A stretch of DNA of 64,000 nucleotides from Myxococcus landrumus. Its GTDB lineage: Bacteria; Myxococcota; Myxococcia; Myxococcales; Myxococcaceae. The stretch spans positions 7,246,501-7,310,500 of the forward strand of contig NZ_CP071091.1 of NCBI RefSeq assembly GCF_017301635.1. Direction: 5' to 3'. The position numbers were made by a program, and so were the translations under genes. This document shows positions 17,022-25,640 of the stretch, in pieces. Under the pieces are notes generated by a model, which saw nothing but the letters and a program-made list of their open reading frames with translations, did no database searches and had not been told where the DNA came from. Position 1 is the first letter of the stretch, and the number at the start of each line of letters is the position of its first letter.

Positions 17022-17819
17022 TCAGCCCGCGGCGGCGCGGCCCTTCTGGGATCGCCGCCGCAGCCAGTTGTGCAGGAACGCCTTCACGGCGGGGTGCTGC
17101 GACTCGCGGAATGAATCCGGCGGGCCGTACTCGACGACGCGGCCCTCGTTCATCAGCGCGAGGTTGTCCGCCATGCCGAAGGCGGAGGCCACGTCGGGGG
17201 TAATCACCAGCGACGTGGCGCCGAGCTGCTGCTTGCCGGTGAAGATGATTTCATTCACGGACGCGGTGGTGAGCGGGTCCAGTCCGGCCGTGGGGTCGTC
17301 GTAGAGGAGGATTTTCGGCTGGAGGATGGCGGCGCGCGCGAAGCCCACGCGCTTCTGCATGCCGCCGGAGAGCTCGCCCGGAAAGCGCGTGGTGGCGTGC
17401 GACAGGCCCACCATGGCGAGCGTCTTGTCCACCGTCTTGCGAATCTCCTCCTCCGACATGCGCGTGCGCTCGCGCAGCGGAAAGGCCACGTTGTCGTAGA
17501 CGTTGAGCGAGTCGAACAGCGCGTTGGCCTGGAACAAGATGCCCTGCTGCCGGCGCATCTGGTTGAGCGTGGTCTCGTCCATCCGGGCCACCTCCTCGCC
17601 ATTCACCAGCACCGAGCCCCGGTCCGGCTTCAGCAGGCCCATGATGTGTTTCATCAGCACGGACTTGCCGGAGCCAGAGACACCCATCAGCACGCAGGTG
17701 GTGCCCTCGGGCACCTCGAGGTCCACGCCTCGCAGCGCCTCGTTGTCACCGAAGGACTTGTAGAGCCCCTTCACCTCGATGGCCAGCTTCGCCGGTGCCT
17801 TGCCGCCCGTGTTGCTCAT
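17022..17819 (-). CDS. ABC transporter ATP-binding protein, MlaF/Mkl type, with altered catalytic residues
   Basis: 265 residues. Walker A GVSGSGKS (46-53), Q-loop Q97, signature LSGGMQKR (150-157) and D-loop TAGLDP are all present, and the closest pattern is MlaF/Mkl of MCE phospholipid importers. Two key catalytic positions deviate: the residue after the Walker B Asp is D175 (LLYDDP) instead of Glu, and the H-loop reads ITPDV with P208 in place of the switch His. Hydrolysis may be slow or the protein may be regulatory. No permease, MCE or Mla gene is adjacent. The gene is convergent with the MopE-like gene, only 6 bases apart. Confidence 0.85.
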   Translation of the reverse strand: MSNTGGKAPAKLAIEVKGLYKSFGDNEALRGVDLEVPEGTTCVLMGVSGSGKSVLMKHIMGLLKPDRGSVLVNGEEVARMDETTLNQMRRQQGILFQANALFDSLNVYDNVAFPLRERTRMSEEEIRKTVDKTLAMVGLSHATTRFPGELSGGMQKRVGFARAAILQPKILLYDDPTAGLDPLTTASVNEIIFTGKQQLGATSLVITPDVASAFGMADNLALMNEGRVVEYGPPDSFRESQHPAVKAFLHNWLRRRSQKGRAAAG

Positions 17820-17881
17820 GGCCTCTCACCATAGTGTGGGCCCAGGCACTTCGCTTCCTCGAAGCGCCGGAAGGGGGCCAC

Positions 17882-17916
17882 CCGGCGTGTCGTCCGGCGT
17901 GTCGTCCGGCGTGTCG
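17882..17916. repeat. Short tandem repeat, 12-bp unit x about 3
   Basis: CCGGCGTGTCGT occurs almost three times head to tail in the non-coding gap between the ABC ATPase and GAF genes. Likely slippage product; no known function. Confidence 0.7.
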
Positions 17917-18032
17917 GCCCCTCGGGGCCCGTGCCGGGCTGGCGGCGCGCCGAGCCCTCCTCAACGCACTCGGCGCCGCGCGGGGGGCTCGGGAGGCCGC
18001 CACCGCGAGACGCCGAGGCGCCCGCGCGCCCG

Positions 18033-18620
18033 TCAGGACGCCGTGCTCGCGCACCGCTCGATGATGGTGCGCAGCTGCGACTGCACGCCGGAGAGCGCGC
18101 TGCGCAGCCGGGCGTGGCGCAGCGAGCCAGCCAGGGCGTTGGAGAGCGCCTGGAGCACGGAGACCTCTGCGGGGGGCCAGACGCGCTCGGTCCGGCAGTC
18201 ATCGAAGCCCACGAACCCCCACCACTCGCCGCCCAGGGTGATGGGGCAGACCAGCAGGGAGCGGATGTCCTGCGCCTCCAGCAGCTCGCGCGCGGGCGAC
18301 GTGAAGTCGCGCGGCCGGCCCATCACCACCTTGCCCGTGGACAGCGGCGGCACCCACGAGGGGAGCACGTCCGCGTAAGGCACGTTCTGCAGCTCCGGGT
18401 TGTCCAACTGCGCGGACGTGGACGCCGCGGTCCACTCGTACCGTTGGCTGCACAGGACCTTGCCGTCGGCGCTGGTGCTGTTCTCGAAGATGTAGACACG
18501 GTCGACGCCAAGCGCCGCGCCCACTCTTCCGAGTGCCTCCGTCACGTTCGAGGGTTCGAAACCCTTGTCCAATAGCAACTGCGATACCTGCATGATGGTG
18601 GCGAACGCCTTCGAGGCCAT
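18033..18620 (-). CDS. GAF-domain protein
   Basis: 195 residues consisting of one GAF domain: GRVGAALGVDRVYIFE, then SLLVCPITLGGEWWGFVGFDDC and the closing helices. The N-terminal helix (SKAFATIMQVSQLLLDKGFEP) resembles the linker found in front of GAF sensors in histidine kinases, but no output domain follows, so it is a stand-alone sensor or an accessory subunit. The ligand is unknown. It lies upstream of the ABC ATPase gene on the same strand with a 213-base gap. Confidence 0.75.
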   Translation of the reverse strand: MASKAFATIMQVSQLLLDKGFEPSNVTEALGRVGAALGVDRVYIFENSTSADGKVLCSQRYEWTAASTSAQLDNPELQNVPYADVLPSWVPPLSTGKVVMGRPRDFTSPARELLEAQDIRSLLVCPITLGGEWWGFVGFDDCRTERVWPPAEVSVLQALSNALAGSLRHARLRSALSGVQSQLRTIIERCASTAS

Positions 18621-18975
18621 GAGGGGGATGCTCCAGGTGTCGAGTCGGGGGGCCTGTCTACCGCGCTGGGGGATGCGCGAGACGAGCGTCGCATGTCTCA
18701 GGACCCTTGGGTCAAGCCGCCCTTCCGAGCCTTCCGGGTCGAGCGTGACACTCCATCTCCACGGTACGGCGTTCCTTCATGCGCGCACGTTTGCACGACG
18801 GCTGAAGCGGAGGTCGCAGGCGGAATCACTCGCCATGAAATCTGGCGCGACGGAGAGTCCGAGCCGCGGTGTGTCGTCGCGGATTGTGTTTGAAACCCAG
18901 TTGCACATGCATGTCGGAGTCATGCGCTAGCGTGAGCGCCGCTTCACTCAGCCCCATTCTTCAAAGGAGTCCTTC
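18621..18975. other. Divergent intergenic region, GAF / cysteine-repeat lipoprotein
   Basis: 355 bases. TTGCAC at 18901 and TAGCGT at 18928 could be promoter boxes for the lipoprotein gene but their spacing (21) is poor. Nothing else recognisable; no small gene seen. Confidence 0.3.
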
Positions 18976-19464
18976 ATGAAGTCGGGAGTGTGGTTCACCC
19001 TGGTGGGTGCATCGCTGATGGTCTTCGCCGCGTGTGGCGATGTCTCGGTGGAGGCACCGGCGCGGGACACGGCCCGCGCCGAGTCCGAGCTGATGCAGTG
19101 TCCCTGCGGCGGGACCGAGCCGATGTGTCAGCCTTGCGCCTATATCTGCGGCGACAACGTCTGTGACACCGCGAACGGCGAGAGCATCAACACGTGCCCG
19201 GAGGATTGCACCCCGACGCCGTCTTGTGGCGACGGGAGCTGCAACGGCTCGGAGACGTCTTCGTCGTGCGCCGCGGATTGCCCGGCCCCGCCCTGGTGTG
19301 GCGATGGGGTCTGCAACAACGCCGAGACGAATGTGTCGTGCGCGTCGGACTGCAACAGCCCCACGTGTGGCGACCGCCTGTGCGACCTGCACGAGGTGGG
19401 GTGGTGCGTCACCGACTGCCGGCCGCCCGCGTGCGACACCTGCCCGCAGGAGCCGTGGCCCTAG
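18976..19464 (+). CDS. Cysteine-repeat lipoprotein
   Basis: 162 residues. The lipoprotein signal ends in FAAC-G. The mature part consists of tandem cysteine modules of the form CGDG/N-x-C-(N/D)-x-x-E-(T/S)-x-x-x-C-x-x-DC, seen four to five times (CGDNVCDTANGES, CGDGSCNGSETSS, CGDGVCNNAETNV, CGDRLCDLHEVGW), a repeat typical of myxobacterial surface proteins and likely disulfide-locked. AAAGGAG lies 8 bases before the ATG. It may be a structural or adhesive surface protein; no enzymatic domain. Monocistronic. Confidence 0.75.
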   Translation: MKSGVWFTLVGASLMVFAACGDVSVEAPARDTARAESELMQCPCGGTEPMCQPCAYICGDNVCDTANGESINTCPEDCTPTPSCGDGSCNGSETSSSCAADCPAPPWCGDGVCNNAETNVSCASDCNSPTCGDRLCDLHEVGWCVTDCRPPACDTCPQEPWP

Positions 19465-19586
19465 AGTCCCAGGACCGGTCGTCCCAGGGCACGCGGCCCG
19501 AGTCCTAGCCGCTGCGTGAAATTTCTGCGGACGCGCGGGGTTGGGGGCCTCAGTATTCGCCCCCACCCCGCAGCCCGCGAGAACCG

Positions 19587-20210
19587 ATGAACGCTCCTGG
19601 TCGCCCCGACGCCCCGTCGTCCCCCGTGTCCCCTGTGCCTCCCCTCCGCCCCACTGTGAGACCCAGTGGCTCGGGTGGGTTCGGCTGGTTCCAGAAGGCG
19701 CTGGGCGCCTTGGGGGTGGCCGCGGGGTGTGGCCTGTTGCTGTTCGGGCTGCTGGGGTTGGCGGTGAGCATCCCGGAGATTGTCTCGCCCAGCCGTGGGG
19801 AGAAGCTCGGCACGATGGTGGTGGGTGTGGTGCTGTCCCTCAACTGCATCGTCCTGGGGAGCTTCCTGTGGAAGCGGGGCCTGTCTCCGTTCCGCCTGGC
19901 GCGGCGGCGGGAGCAGCTCCTGGGGTTCTTGCGAGCGCAGCTTCGCCTGCGCGTGAGCGACGCGGCCGCGCACCTCAAGGTCCCCGAGGCGGAGGCCGAG
20001 GAGCTGCTCTCCGTGCTCATCGCCCGGCACGACGTGGACCTCGTGTTCCTCCCGGAGTCGCGGGAGTACGTCCACCGCGAAGTCCACGAGCGGGGGCGCA
20101 ACGTCGCCCGGACATGCCCCTCGTGTGACGCACCCGTGAGCGCGGAGCGGGCGCTCCCCGGGGAGAAGGTCGTCTGCTCGTACTGTCAGTCGCCGTTCCT
20201 GGTGGCGTAG
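19587..20210 (+). CDS. Two-TM membrane protein with winged-helix-like region and zinc ribbon
   Basis: 207 residues. A Pro-rich N-terminus precedes two hydrophobic helices (about 40-62 and 74-95). A cytoplasmic part follows: the stretch RREQLLGFLRAQLRLRVSDAAAHLKV with the next helices resembles a PCI/winged-helix fold, and the C-terminus has a zinc ribbon CPSC...CSYC. It could be a membrane-tethered regulator or scaffold; no partner can be named. It lies upstream of, and in the same direction as, the M16 peptidase operon with a 91-base gap. Confidence 0.65.
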   Translation: MNAPGRPDAPSSPVSPVPPLRPTVRPSGSGGFGWFQKALGALGVAAGCGLLLFGLLGLAVSIPEIVSPSRGEKLGTMVVGVVLSLNCIVLGSFLWKRGLSPFRLARRREQLLGFLRAQLRLRVSDAAAHLKVPEAEAEELLSVLIARHDVDLVFLPESREYVHREVHERGRNVARTCPSCDAPVSAERALPGEKVVCSYCQSPFLVA

Positions 20211-20301
20211 CGGGCCGCCCGTGTAACCGGTGCAATCGAACGTCGTAGGGTGTCGTAGTGGCCTCGTCCTTGGACGAGGAATCCAGTTGTCGGGAGGGTC
20301 G

Positions 20302-21732
20302 ATGAAGAAAGTACTCGGAGCGGTAACAGCCGCCGCGCTGATGGGGTGCGCGGCCACGCAGGAAGCCCAGAAGCCCACGCCACCCCCAGAGCCGGCGAAG
20401 GTGGAGACTCCGGCCGCCGCCGTCGCGCGGCCCAAGCTGCAGGTGCCGGTGGACTACTACAAGCTCGACAACGGCTTGAAGGTGGTCCTCTCGCGCGACA
20501 CCACGGCGCCCAAGGTGGTGGTGGGTGTCTATTACAACATCGGCTTCCGCATCGAGCCGAGGAACCGCACGGGCTTCGCCCACCTGTTCGAGCACATGAT
20601 GTTCCAGGGCTCGCGCAACATGGGGAAGATGGAGTTCATCCGCCTGGTCCAGAAGAACGGCGGCATGCTCAACGGCTCCACCCGCTTCGACTTCACCAAC
20701 TACTTCGAGCTGGTCCCCTCCAACGCGCTGGAGCCCATGCTCTGGGCCGAAGCCGACCGCATGGCGGGCCTGGAGGTGACGCAGGACAACCTGAAGAACC
20801 AGCAGGGCGTGGTGTCCAACGAGGTGAAGGTCAACGTCCTCAACCAGCCCTATGGCGGCTTCCCGTGGCTGGACATGCCGCAGGTGGCCAACACCAACTG
20901 GTACAACGCGCACAACTTCTACGGCGACCTGAAGGACCTGGACGCCGCGACGCTGGAGGACGTGGGCGCCTTCTTCAAGACGTACTACGCGCCCAGCAAC
21001 GCCGCGCTGGTGGTGGTGGGTGACTTCGAGCCGGAGCAGGCGAAGGCCTGGATTCAGAAGTACTTCGGCCCGCTGCCCACGGCGGCCCAGCCGCAGAAGC
21101 CGGACATCTCCGAGCCTCGGCAGGAGAAGGAGAAGCGCCACGACAAGCAGGACCCCCTGGCCACGCGCCCGGCGCTCGCGGTGGGCTACCACATGCCCGC
21201 GGTGAACACCCCCGAGTACTACGCCATGGCGCTGGTGGACGAGGTGCTCCTCCAGGGCAACGACAGCATGCTCTACCAGCAGCTCGTGCAGAAGAAGGGC
21301 ATGACGGGCGACCTGCAGGGCGGGGTGAATGAGCTGGGCAACCACTGGAACTACAACGGCCCCATGCAGTGGACGGCGTACCTCTTCCACGACGCGACGA
21401 CGACGTCGGACGCGATTCTGGCGGAGATTGACGGCGTGGTGGCGCAGCTCCAGGCCCAGCCCGTCGATGCCTCGACGCTGGCGCGCGCCCGCGTGAAGGC
21501 GCGCTCGCGGTTGTATGGACAGATTGAGGCCATGTTCGACTTCGGCCGCGCGGACCTGCTGGCCTCGTCCGCGCTCTTCTTCGACGACCCGGCGCGCATC
21601 AACCGGCTGGAGGACGAACTGGAGAAGGTGACGCCGGAGCTGATTCAAAAGACCGCGCGCGAGTACCTGCGCCGAGAGAACCGCACGGTGCTCACGGTGA
21701 CTCCCGCCCCCACCCAGGCCAAGGCCCGCTGA
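20302..21732 (+). CDS. M16 family zinc peptidase, catalytic subunit (lipoprotein)
   Basis: 476 residues with a lipoprotein signal (AALMGC-A). The inverted zinc motif HLFEHMMF (HxxEH) followed by the downstream Glu in the expected helix marks an active M16 peptidase (pitrilysin/insulinase family). GGGAGGG lies upstream of the ATG. The next gene, 4 bases downstream, encodes a second M16-type protein that lacks the zinc motif; such pairs form a heterodimeric clam-shell peptidase like the mitochondrial processing peptidase. It is probably attached to the outer membrane and cleaves unfolded peptides in the periplasm. Confidence 0.9.
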   Translation: MKKVLGAVTAAALMGCAATQEAQKPTPPPEPAKVETPAAAVARPKLQVPVDYYKLDNGLKVVLSRDTTAPKVVVGVYYNIGFRIEPRNRTGFAHLFEHMMFQGSRNMGKMEFIRLVQKNGGMLNGSTRFDFTNYFELVPSNALEPMLWAEADRMAGLEVTQDNLKNQQGVVSNEVKVNVLNQPYGGFPWLDMPQVANTNWYNAHNFYGDLKDLDAATLEDVGAFFKTYYAPSNAALVVVGDFEPEQAKAWIQKYFGPLPTAAQPQKPDISEPRQEKEKRHDKQDPLATRPALAVGYHMPAVNTPEYYAMALVDEVLLQGNDSMLYQQLVQKKGMTGDLQGGVNELGNHWNYNGPMQWTAYLFHDATTTSDAILAEIDGVVAQLQAQPVDASTLARARVKARSRLYGQIEAMFDFGRADLLASSALFFDDPARINRLEDELEKVTPELIQKTAREYLRRENRTVLTVTPAPTQAKAR

Positions 21733-21736
21733 GGAC

Positions 21737-23158
21737 ATGCGACCCATGAACATGCGCTCACTTCGCAACCGTCTCGCCGCGCCCACGCTGATGGCGCTCG
21801 GGCTCGTCACCGCGCCCGTCCTGGCCGCCGCTCCCGTCAAGCAGGCGCCCCCCGCCGCCGCCGCGCCCAAGGCGCTCAAGGCCCTGGTCCGCACCGAGTT
21901 CAAGCTCGACAACGGCCTGGAAGTCTCCCTGTTGCCCTACGGCGACATGCCCAAGGTCGTCGTCCAGCTCGCGGTCGACACGGGCAACGTCCACGAGAAG
22001 GCCCACGAAATCTGGCTCGCGGACCTGGTGGGCAAGCTGCTGGTGGAGGGCACGACCACGCGCTCCGCGGAGCAGCTCGCGCAGGTGGCCGCCGGGCTCG
22101 GTGGCCAGCTCAACGTGGGCACCTCCCTGGACCAGACCTTCGTGGGCATCGAGGTCCTCTCCGAGTTCGCCCCCGAGGCCGTGGCGCTCATCGCGGACGT
22201 CAGCCAGCGTCCGGCCTTCCCTCCCGCCGAGGTGGAGCGGGTGAAGACGAACCTGCTGCGCGACGTGGCCATCGCCCGCAGCCAGCCGCAGGCGCTGGCC
22301 GATGAGCTGCTCGCGAAGTCCCTCTACGGCGAGGGTCACGCCTACGGTCGGACCTATCCCTCGGAGGAGATGCTCAAGGGCTATACCCGGGAGGCCGTGA
22401 GCGCGTTCTACGACGCCAACGTCGGCGCGGCCCGCGGGCGGCTGTATGTGGTGGGCCGGTTCGAGGCGGCCCCGGTGGAGAAGGCGATTCGCGAGGCGTT
22501 CTCCGGCTGGAAGGCGGGCCCGGCGCGCGTGCAGAACGTGCCCAAGCAGCAGGTGGCCAAGGCCGTGCAGTTCCTGGATCGCCCCGGCGCCGTGCAGTCC
22601 ACGGTGCGCGTCGCGGTGAAGGCGCTGCCCCCGGCCAGCCCGGACTATGTCCGCCAGGAGGTGCTGAACACGCTGCTGGGTGGCTACTTCAGCTCCCGCG
22701 TGACGGCGAACATCCGCGAGAAGAAGGGCTATTCATACTCGCCCTACAGCCGGGTGGCGTCGCATGTGGAGGATGCCTACTGGACGCAGAACGCGGACGT
22801 GACGACGGCCGTCACGGGCGAGTCGCTGAAGGAAATCCTCAAGGAGGTGGACACGCTTCGCAAGACGCCGCCTCCGGTGGAGGAGCTTCGCGATGTGCAG
22901 AACTACCTGGCGGGGAACTTCCTGATGACGAACGCGTCGCGCTTCGGCCTCCTGGGCAAGCTGCGCTTCGTGGACCTGCACGGGCTGCCGGATTCCTATC
23001 TGGAGACCTACGTGCAGACGGTGATGTCCGTCACGCCCGAGCAGCTTCAGCAGATGGCCGCGAAGATGCTCAAGCAGGATGCGATGTCCATCGTCGTGGT
23101 GGGTGACCTGAAGGCCGTGAAGCCGCAGCTCAAGGTGCTGCCGGCTCCGCTGCGCTGA
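21737..23158 (+). CDS. M16 family peptidase-like protein, non-catalytic subunit
   Basis: 473 residues with a Sec signal (LMALGLVTAPVLA-A). The fold markers are those of M16 (FKLDNGLEVSLLPYGDMPKVVVQL; NIREKKGYSYSPYSRV), but the zinc motif position reads WLADLVGKLL, so no zinc can be bound. It keeps the C-terminal substrate-handling signature R/Y (GYSYSPYS). It is expected to pair with the catalytic subunit encoded 4 bases upstream. The start at 21737 has TGAGGAC 4-5 bases upstream; ATG at 21746/21752 are alternatives. Confidence 0.88.
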   Translation: MRPMNMRSLRNRLAAPTLMALGLVTAPVLAAAPVKQAPPAAAAPKALKALVRTEFKLDNGLEVSLLPYGDMPKVVVQLAVDTGNVHEKAHEIWLADLVGKLLVEGTTTRSAEQLAQVAAGLGGQLNVGTSLDQTFVGIEVLSEFAPEAVALIADVSQRPAFPPAEVERVKTNLLRDVAIARSQPQALADELLAKSLYGEGHAYGRTYPSEEMLKGYTREAVSAFYDANVGAARGRLYVVGRFEAAPVEKAIREAFSGWKAGPARVQNVPKQQVAKAVQFLDRPGAVQSTVRVAVKALPPASPDYVRQEVLNTLLGGYFSSRVTANIREKKGYSYSPYSRVASHVEDAYWTQNADVTTAVTGESLKEILKEVDTLRKTPPPVEELRDVQNYLAGNFLMTNASRFGLLGKLRFVDLHGLPDSYLETYVQTVMSVTPEQLQQMAAKMLKQDAMSIVVVGDLKAVKPQLKVLPAPLR

Positions 23159-23169
23159 AGTCAGGTGGG

Positions 23170-23200
23170 GCGCCCCGTCCTCGCTGGGTGGACGGGGCGC
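23170..23200. terminator. Hairpin between convergent M16 and S9 peptidase genes
   Basis: Perfect 11-bp stem GCGCCCCGTCC / GGACGGGGCGC with a 9-base loop between two convergent stop codons; no T tract. Confidence 0.65.
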
Positions 23201-23209
23201 GCCATCGCC

Positions 23210-25426
23210 CTAGAGGTGCTGCTTGAAGTAGCGCAGGGTCTCTTCGTACATGCGCTCCGCCACGAGCGGGTCCGCCATCACCATGTGAGAGATGCCGTTG
23301 AGCGGCAGGAACTCATGGGGTTGGCCGGCGCGGAACAGCGCGTTGGACAGCTTGAGGGCGTGGAAGAAGAAGACGTTGTCGTCCGCGGTGCCGTGGATGA
23401 CCATCAGCTTGCCCATGGGCTTGCCGGCCTTCACGTGCGTGAGCAGCGAGCTCTGCTCGTAGGCCTGCGGGTTCTCGCTGGGAAGGCCCAGGAAGCGCTC
23501 CGTCAGGTGCGTGTCGTAGTCGCGCCAGTCCGTCACGGCGGACACGGCCACCGCGGCCTTGAAGACCTCCGGCCGGGTGAGCACGGCCAGCGCGGACATG
23601 TAGCCACCGTGGCTGCCGCCGGTGATGCCCACGCGGTCCAGGTCCAGCTCCGGCACCACCTTGGCGAGCTCCCGCAGCGCGACCACCTGCTCGTCGAGGA
23701 GGACCCGGGCGAAGTCGTACTTGGGTTTGCGCAGCTTGGGGGCGGCCAGCGGTGAGGCTCCGCGCGCGTCGAGCCGCACGACGATGAAGCCCTGGTCCGC
23801 CATCCACTGCGAGACGAGGCTCTGGGCCATGCTCTGCCGCACCATCTGCGTCTCGGGGCCTCCGTAGACCTCCACGATGACGGGCAGCTTCACGCCGGGC
23901 TTCGCGTCGCGCGGACGCACCAGGGAGGTGGCGTAGCGGTCCTTCCCCGTGCCCACCTGACGGACCTCCAGCCGGGGCTTGAAGGGAGGCTCCTGCGCCA
24001 GGGAGGGCAGCTCGCCCAGGCGCGTGCCGTCCGCCTTCAGCACGGACGTGGACCTCATGCTCGAGGGGCCCTCGGAGGTGATGACGAGCAGGGCGCCATT
24101 CTTGGAGACGCGTCCCCACTCCATCGCGGGTCCGCCGGTGGTGAGGCGCGTGGGGGCCTCGCCCTTGCGCGCGCGCCACAGGTAGTTCTCCGGGGTGGCG
24201 GTGCCGCCGTTGAAGTAGACGGTCTCCTCTCCTTCCACATAGGCGGCCAGCGACGAGAAGCCGTCCATGGGCGAGACGACCGAGCGCACGAGCTTGCCCG
24301 TGGCGTCACGCAGCTCCAGCTCCGCGGCGCCGTTGCGTTCGGTGCGCCAGAGAAAGCCGCTGCCATCCGAGAGCCAGTGCGGGAAGGTCTGGTCCAGGTT
24401 GAGCCAGGCCTCGTCCGTCTCCACAATCAAGGGCGTGGTGCGGCCCGTCTTCACGTCCACCGAGAGGAGGACCTCCTCGGTCTGCGTGCGGTTCTGCACC
24501 AGCACCGTCAGCGGCCCCTTCGCGGGCCACTTCACCGTGGCGAGGTAGGGATACTTCGCCGCGTCCCAGCTCACCCACGTCGTCTTGCCGCCGTTGGCGG
24601 AGATGAGTCCCAGGCGCACCTTGGCGTTGGCTGTTCCGGCGCGGGGATACGAGAGCTGCTGCGCGCTCGCCTCGGGGTTGAGCGTGTTCGCGATGGCCAG
24701 CTTCTCCACGCCGGAGGTGTCCGACTCCGTGTAGGCGAGCGTCCTGGCGTCCGGGCTCCACCAGTAGCCGGTGTAGCGGCCCATCTCCTCCTGGGCGATG
24801 AACTCGGCCAGGCCGTGGGTCTTCTCGGGCGTGCCGCCTTGGGTGACTCGGCGCTCGGTGTTGGTGGCCAGGTCCAGGCGGTAGACGTCGTGCTCGCGGA
24901 CATAGCCCACCTGCGTGCCCGTCGGAGAGAAGCGCGGGTCGATGACGCCGGGGCCCGTCTTGAGCTCGGTCACCTTTCCGCTCCCGCGCGCCACGAGGTA
25001 CAGCTTGCCCGACAGGCCCACGAGGAGGTGGGCGCCGTCCTCGGACAGGGCGAAGGAGGAGAACCCTCGCGAGGTGACGCGCATGCGCTCACGTCGCGCC
25101 TGCTCTTCGGGCGAGAGCTTCTCGTCGGCGCCCTTGAGGAGCGCGGCGGGCGTGAGCAGCTCGCGAGTCTCCTGCGTGGCCACGTCGAAGGCGAAGAGCG
25201 AGAGCGCCTTGGAGGTGGGGGAGTTGCGGAGGAAGAAGACGGTCTTCTCGTCCGGGCTGATGGTGACGGAGGAGGGACGGCCGCTGTTGAAGAAGCGCGT
25301 CTCGAAGAGCTGGCGGAAGAAGGTGTCCGCGGGAGCGGCGGGGGCCGCGGAGGTGGGGGTGGGCTTCGGTTGAGCGAGGACCGGCGTGCTCAACAGGACC
25401 AGGGCGGTGAGGAGTTTTTTCATCAT
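23210..25426 (-). CDS. S9 family serine peptidase, dipeptidyl peptidase IV type
   Basis: 738 residues with a Sec signal (LLTALVLLSTPVLA-Q). The N-terminal eight-bladed propeller contains EFIAQEEMGRYTGYWWSPD, the double-Glu motif that anchors the substrate N-terminus in DPP-IV. The C-terminal alpha/beta hydrolase domain has the nucleophile in GGSHGGYMS (near residue 605; family consensus GWSYGG), Asp in HGTADDNV and His in GISHMV. It would remove dipeptides from peptides in the periplasm or outside the cell. Single gene; its promoter region adjoins that of the copper ATPase. Confidence 0.92.
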   Translation of the reverse strand: MMKKLLTALVLLSTPVLAQPKPTPTSAAPAAPADTFFRQLFETRFFNSGRPSSVTISPDEKTVFFLRNSPTSKALSLFAFDVATQETRELLTPAALLKGADEKLSPEEQARRERMRVTSRGFSSFALSEDGAHLLVGLSGKLYLVARGSGKVTELKTGPGVIDPRFSPTGTQVGYVREHDVYRLDLATNTERRVTQGGTPEKTHGLAEFIAQEEMGRYTGYWWSPDARTLAYTESDTSGVEKLAIANTLNPEASAQQLSYPRAGTANAKVRLGLISANGGKTTWVSWDAAKYPYLATVKWPAKGPLTVLVQNRTQTEEVLLSVDVKTGRTTPLIVETDEAWLNLDQTFPHWLSDGSGFLWRTERNGAAELELRDATGKLVRSVVSPMDGFSSLAAYVEGEETVYFNGGTATPENYLWRARKGEAPTRLTTGGPAMEWGRVSKNGALLVITSEGPSSMRSTSVLKADGTRLGELPSLAQEPPFKPRLEVRQVGTGKDRYATSLVRPRDAKPGVKLPVIVEVYGGPETQMVRQSMAQSLVSQWMADQGFIVVRLDARGASPLAAPKLRKPKYDFARVLLDEQVVALRELAKVVPELDLDRVGITGGSHGGYMSALAVLTRPEVFKAAVAVSAVTDWRDYDTHLTERFLGLPSENPQAYEQSSLLTHVKAGKPMGKLMVIHGTADDNVFFFHALKLSNALFRAGQPHEFLPLNGISHMVMADPLVAERMYEETLRYFKQHL

Positions 25427-25574
25427 GGGGGCGCTCCATGTGGCACGCGCATGTTGCTGAACCGTGAGCAGGCTGTCGTCTGGCTTGGGACTTCAAAACA
25501 GGGAGGTTCGCCCGTTGACGATGACGGTTCCATGGCAATCCGCTGGGTGGGGAAAGGGCCGCCATGAGGGCGGG

Positions 25575-25600
25575 TGTAATTCACGGGAGGGTGCCGCGTT
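25575..25600 (+). promoter_or_regulatory. Putative ECF-sigma promoter of copA (TGTAA-N17-CGTT)
   Basis: TGTAA at 25575-25579 and CGTT at 25597-25600 with 17 bases between; the start codon of the copper ATPase is 40 bases downstream. The same element with identical spacing precedes three other copper genes in this window. Confidence 0.65.
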
Positions 25601-25640
25601 GGTGGGGTAGGCCCGCTGGATGGCGGGCAGGAGGAATCCC

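Noticed and set aside
17882..17916. Tandem 12-bp repeats considered as a CRISPR start
   Set aside because: Head-to-tail without spacers and only three units.
20017..21912. 631-codon antisense frame over the first M16 peptidase gene
   Set aside because: Shadow of the GC3 pattern; the zinc motif gene is on the other strand.
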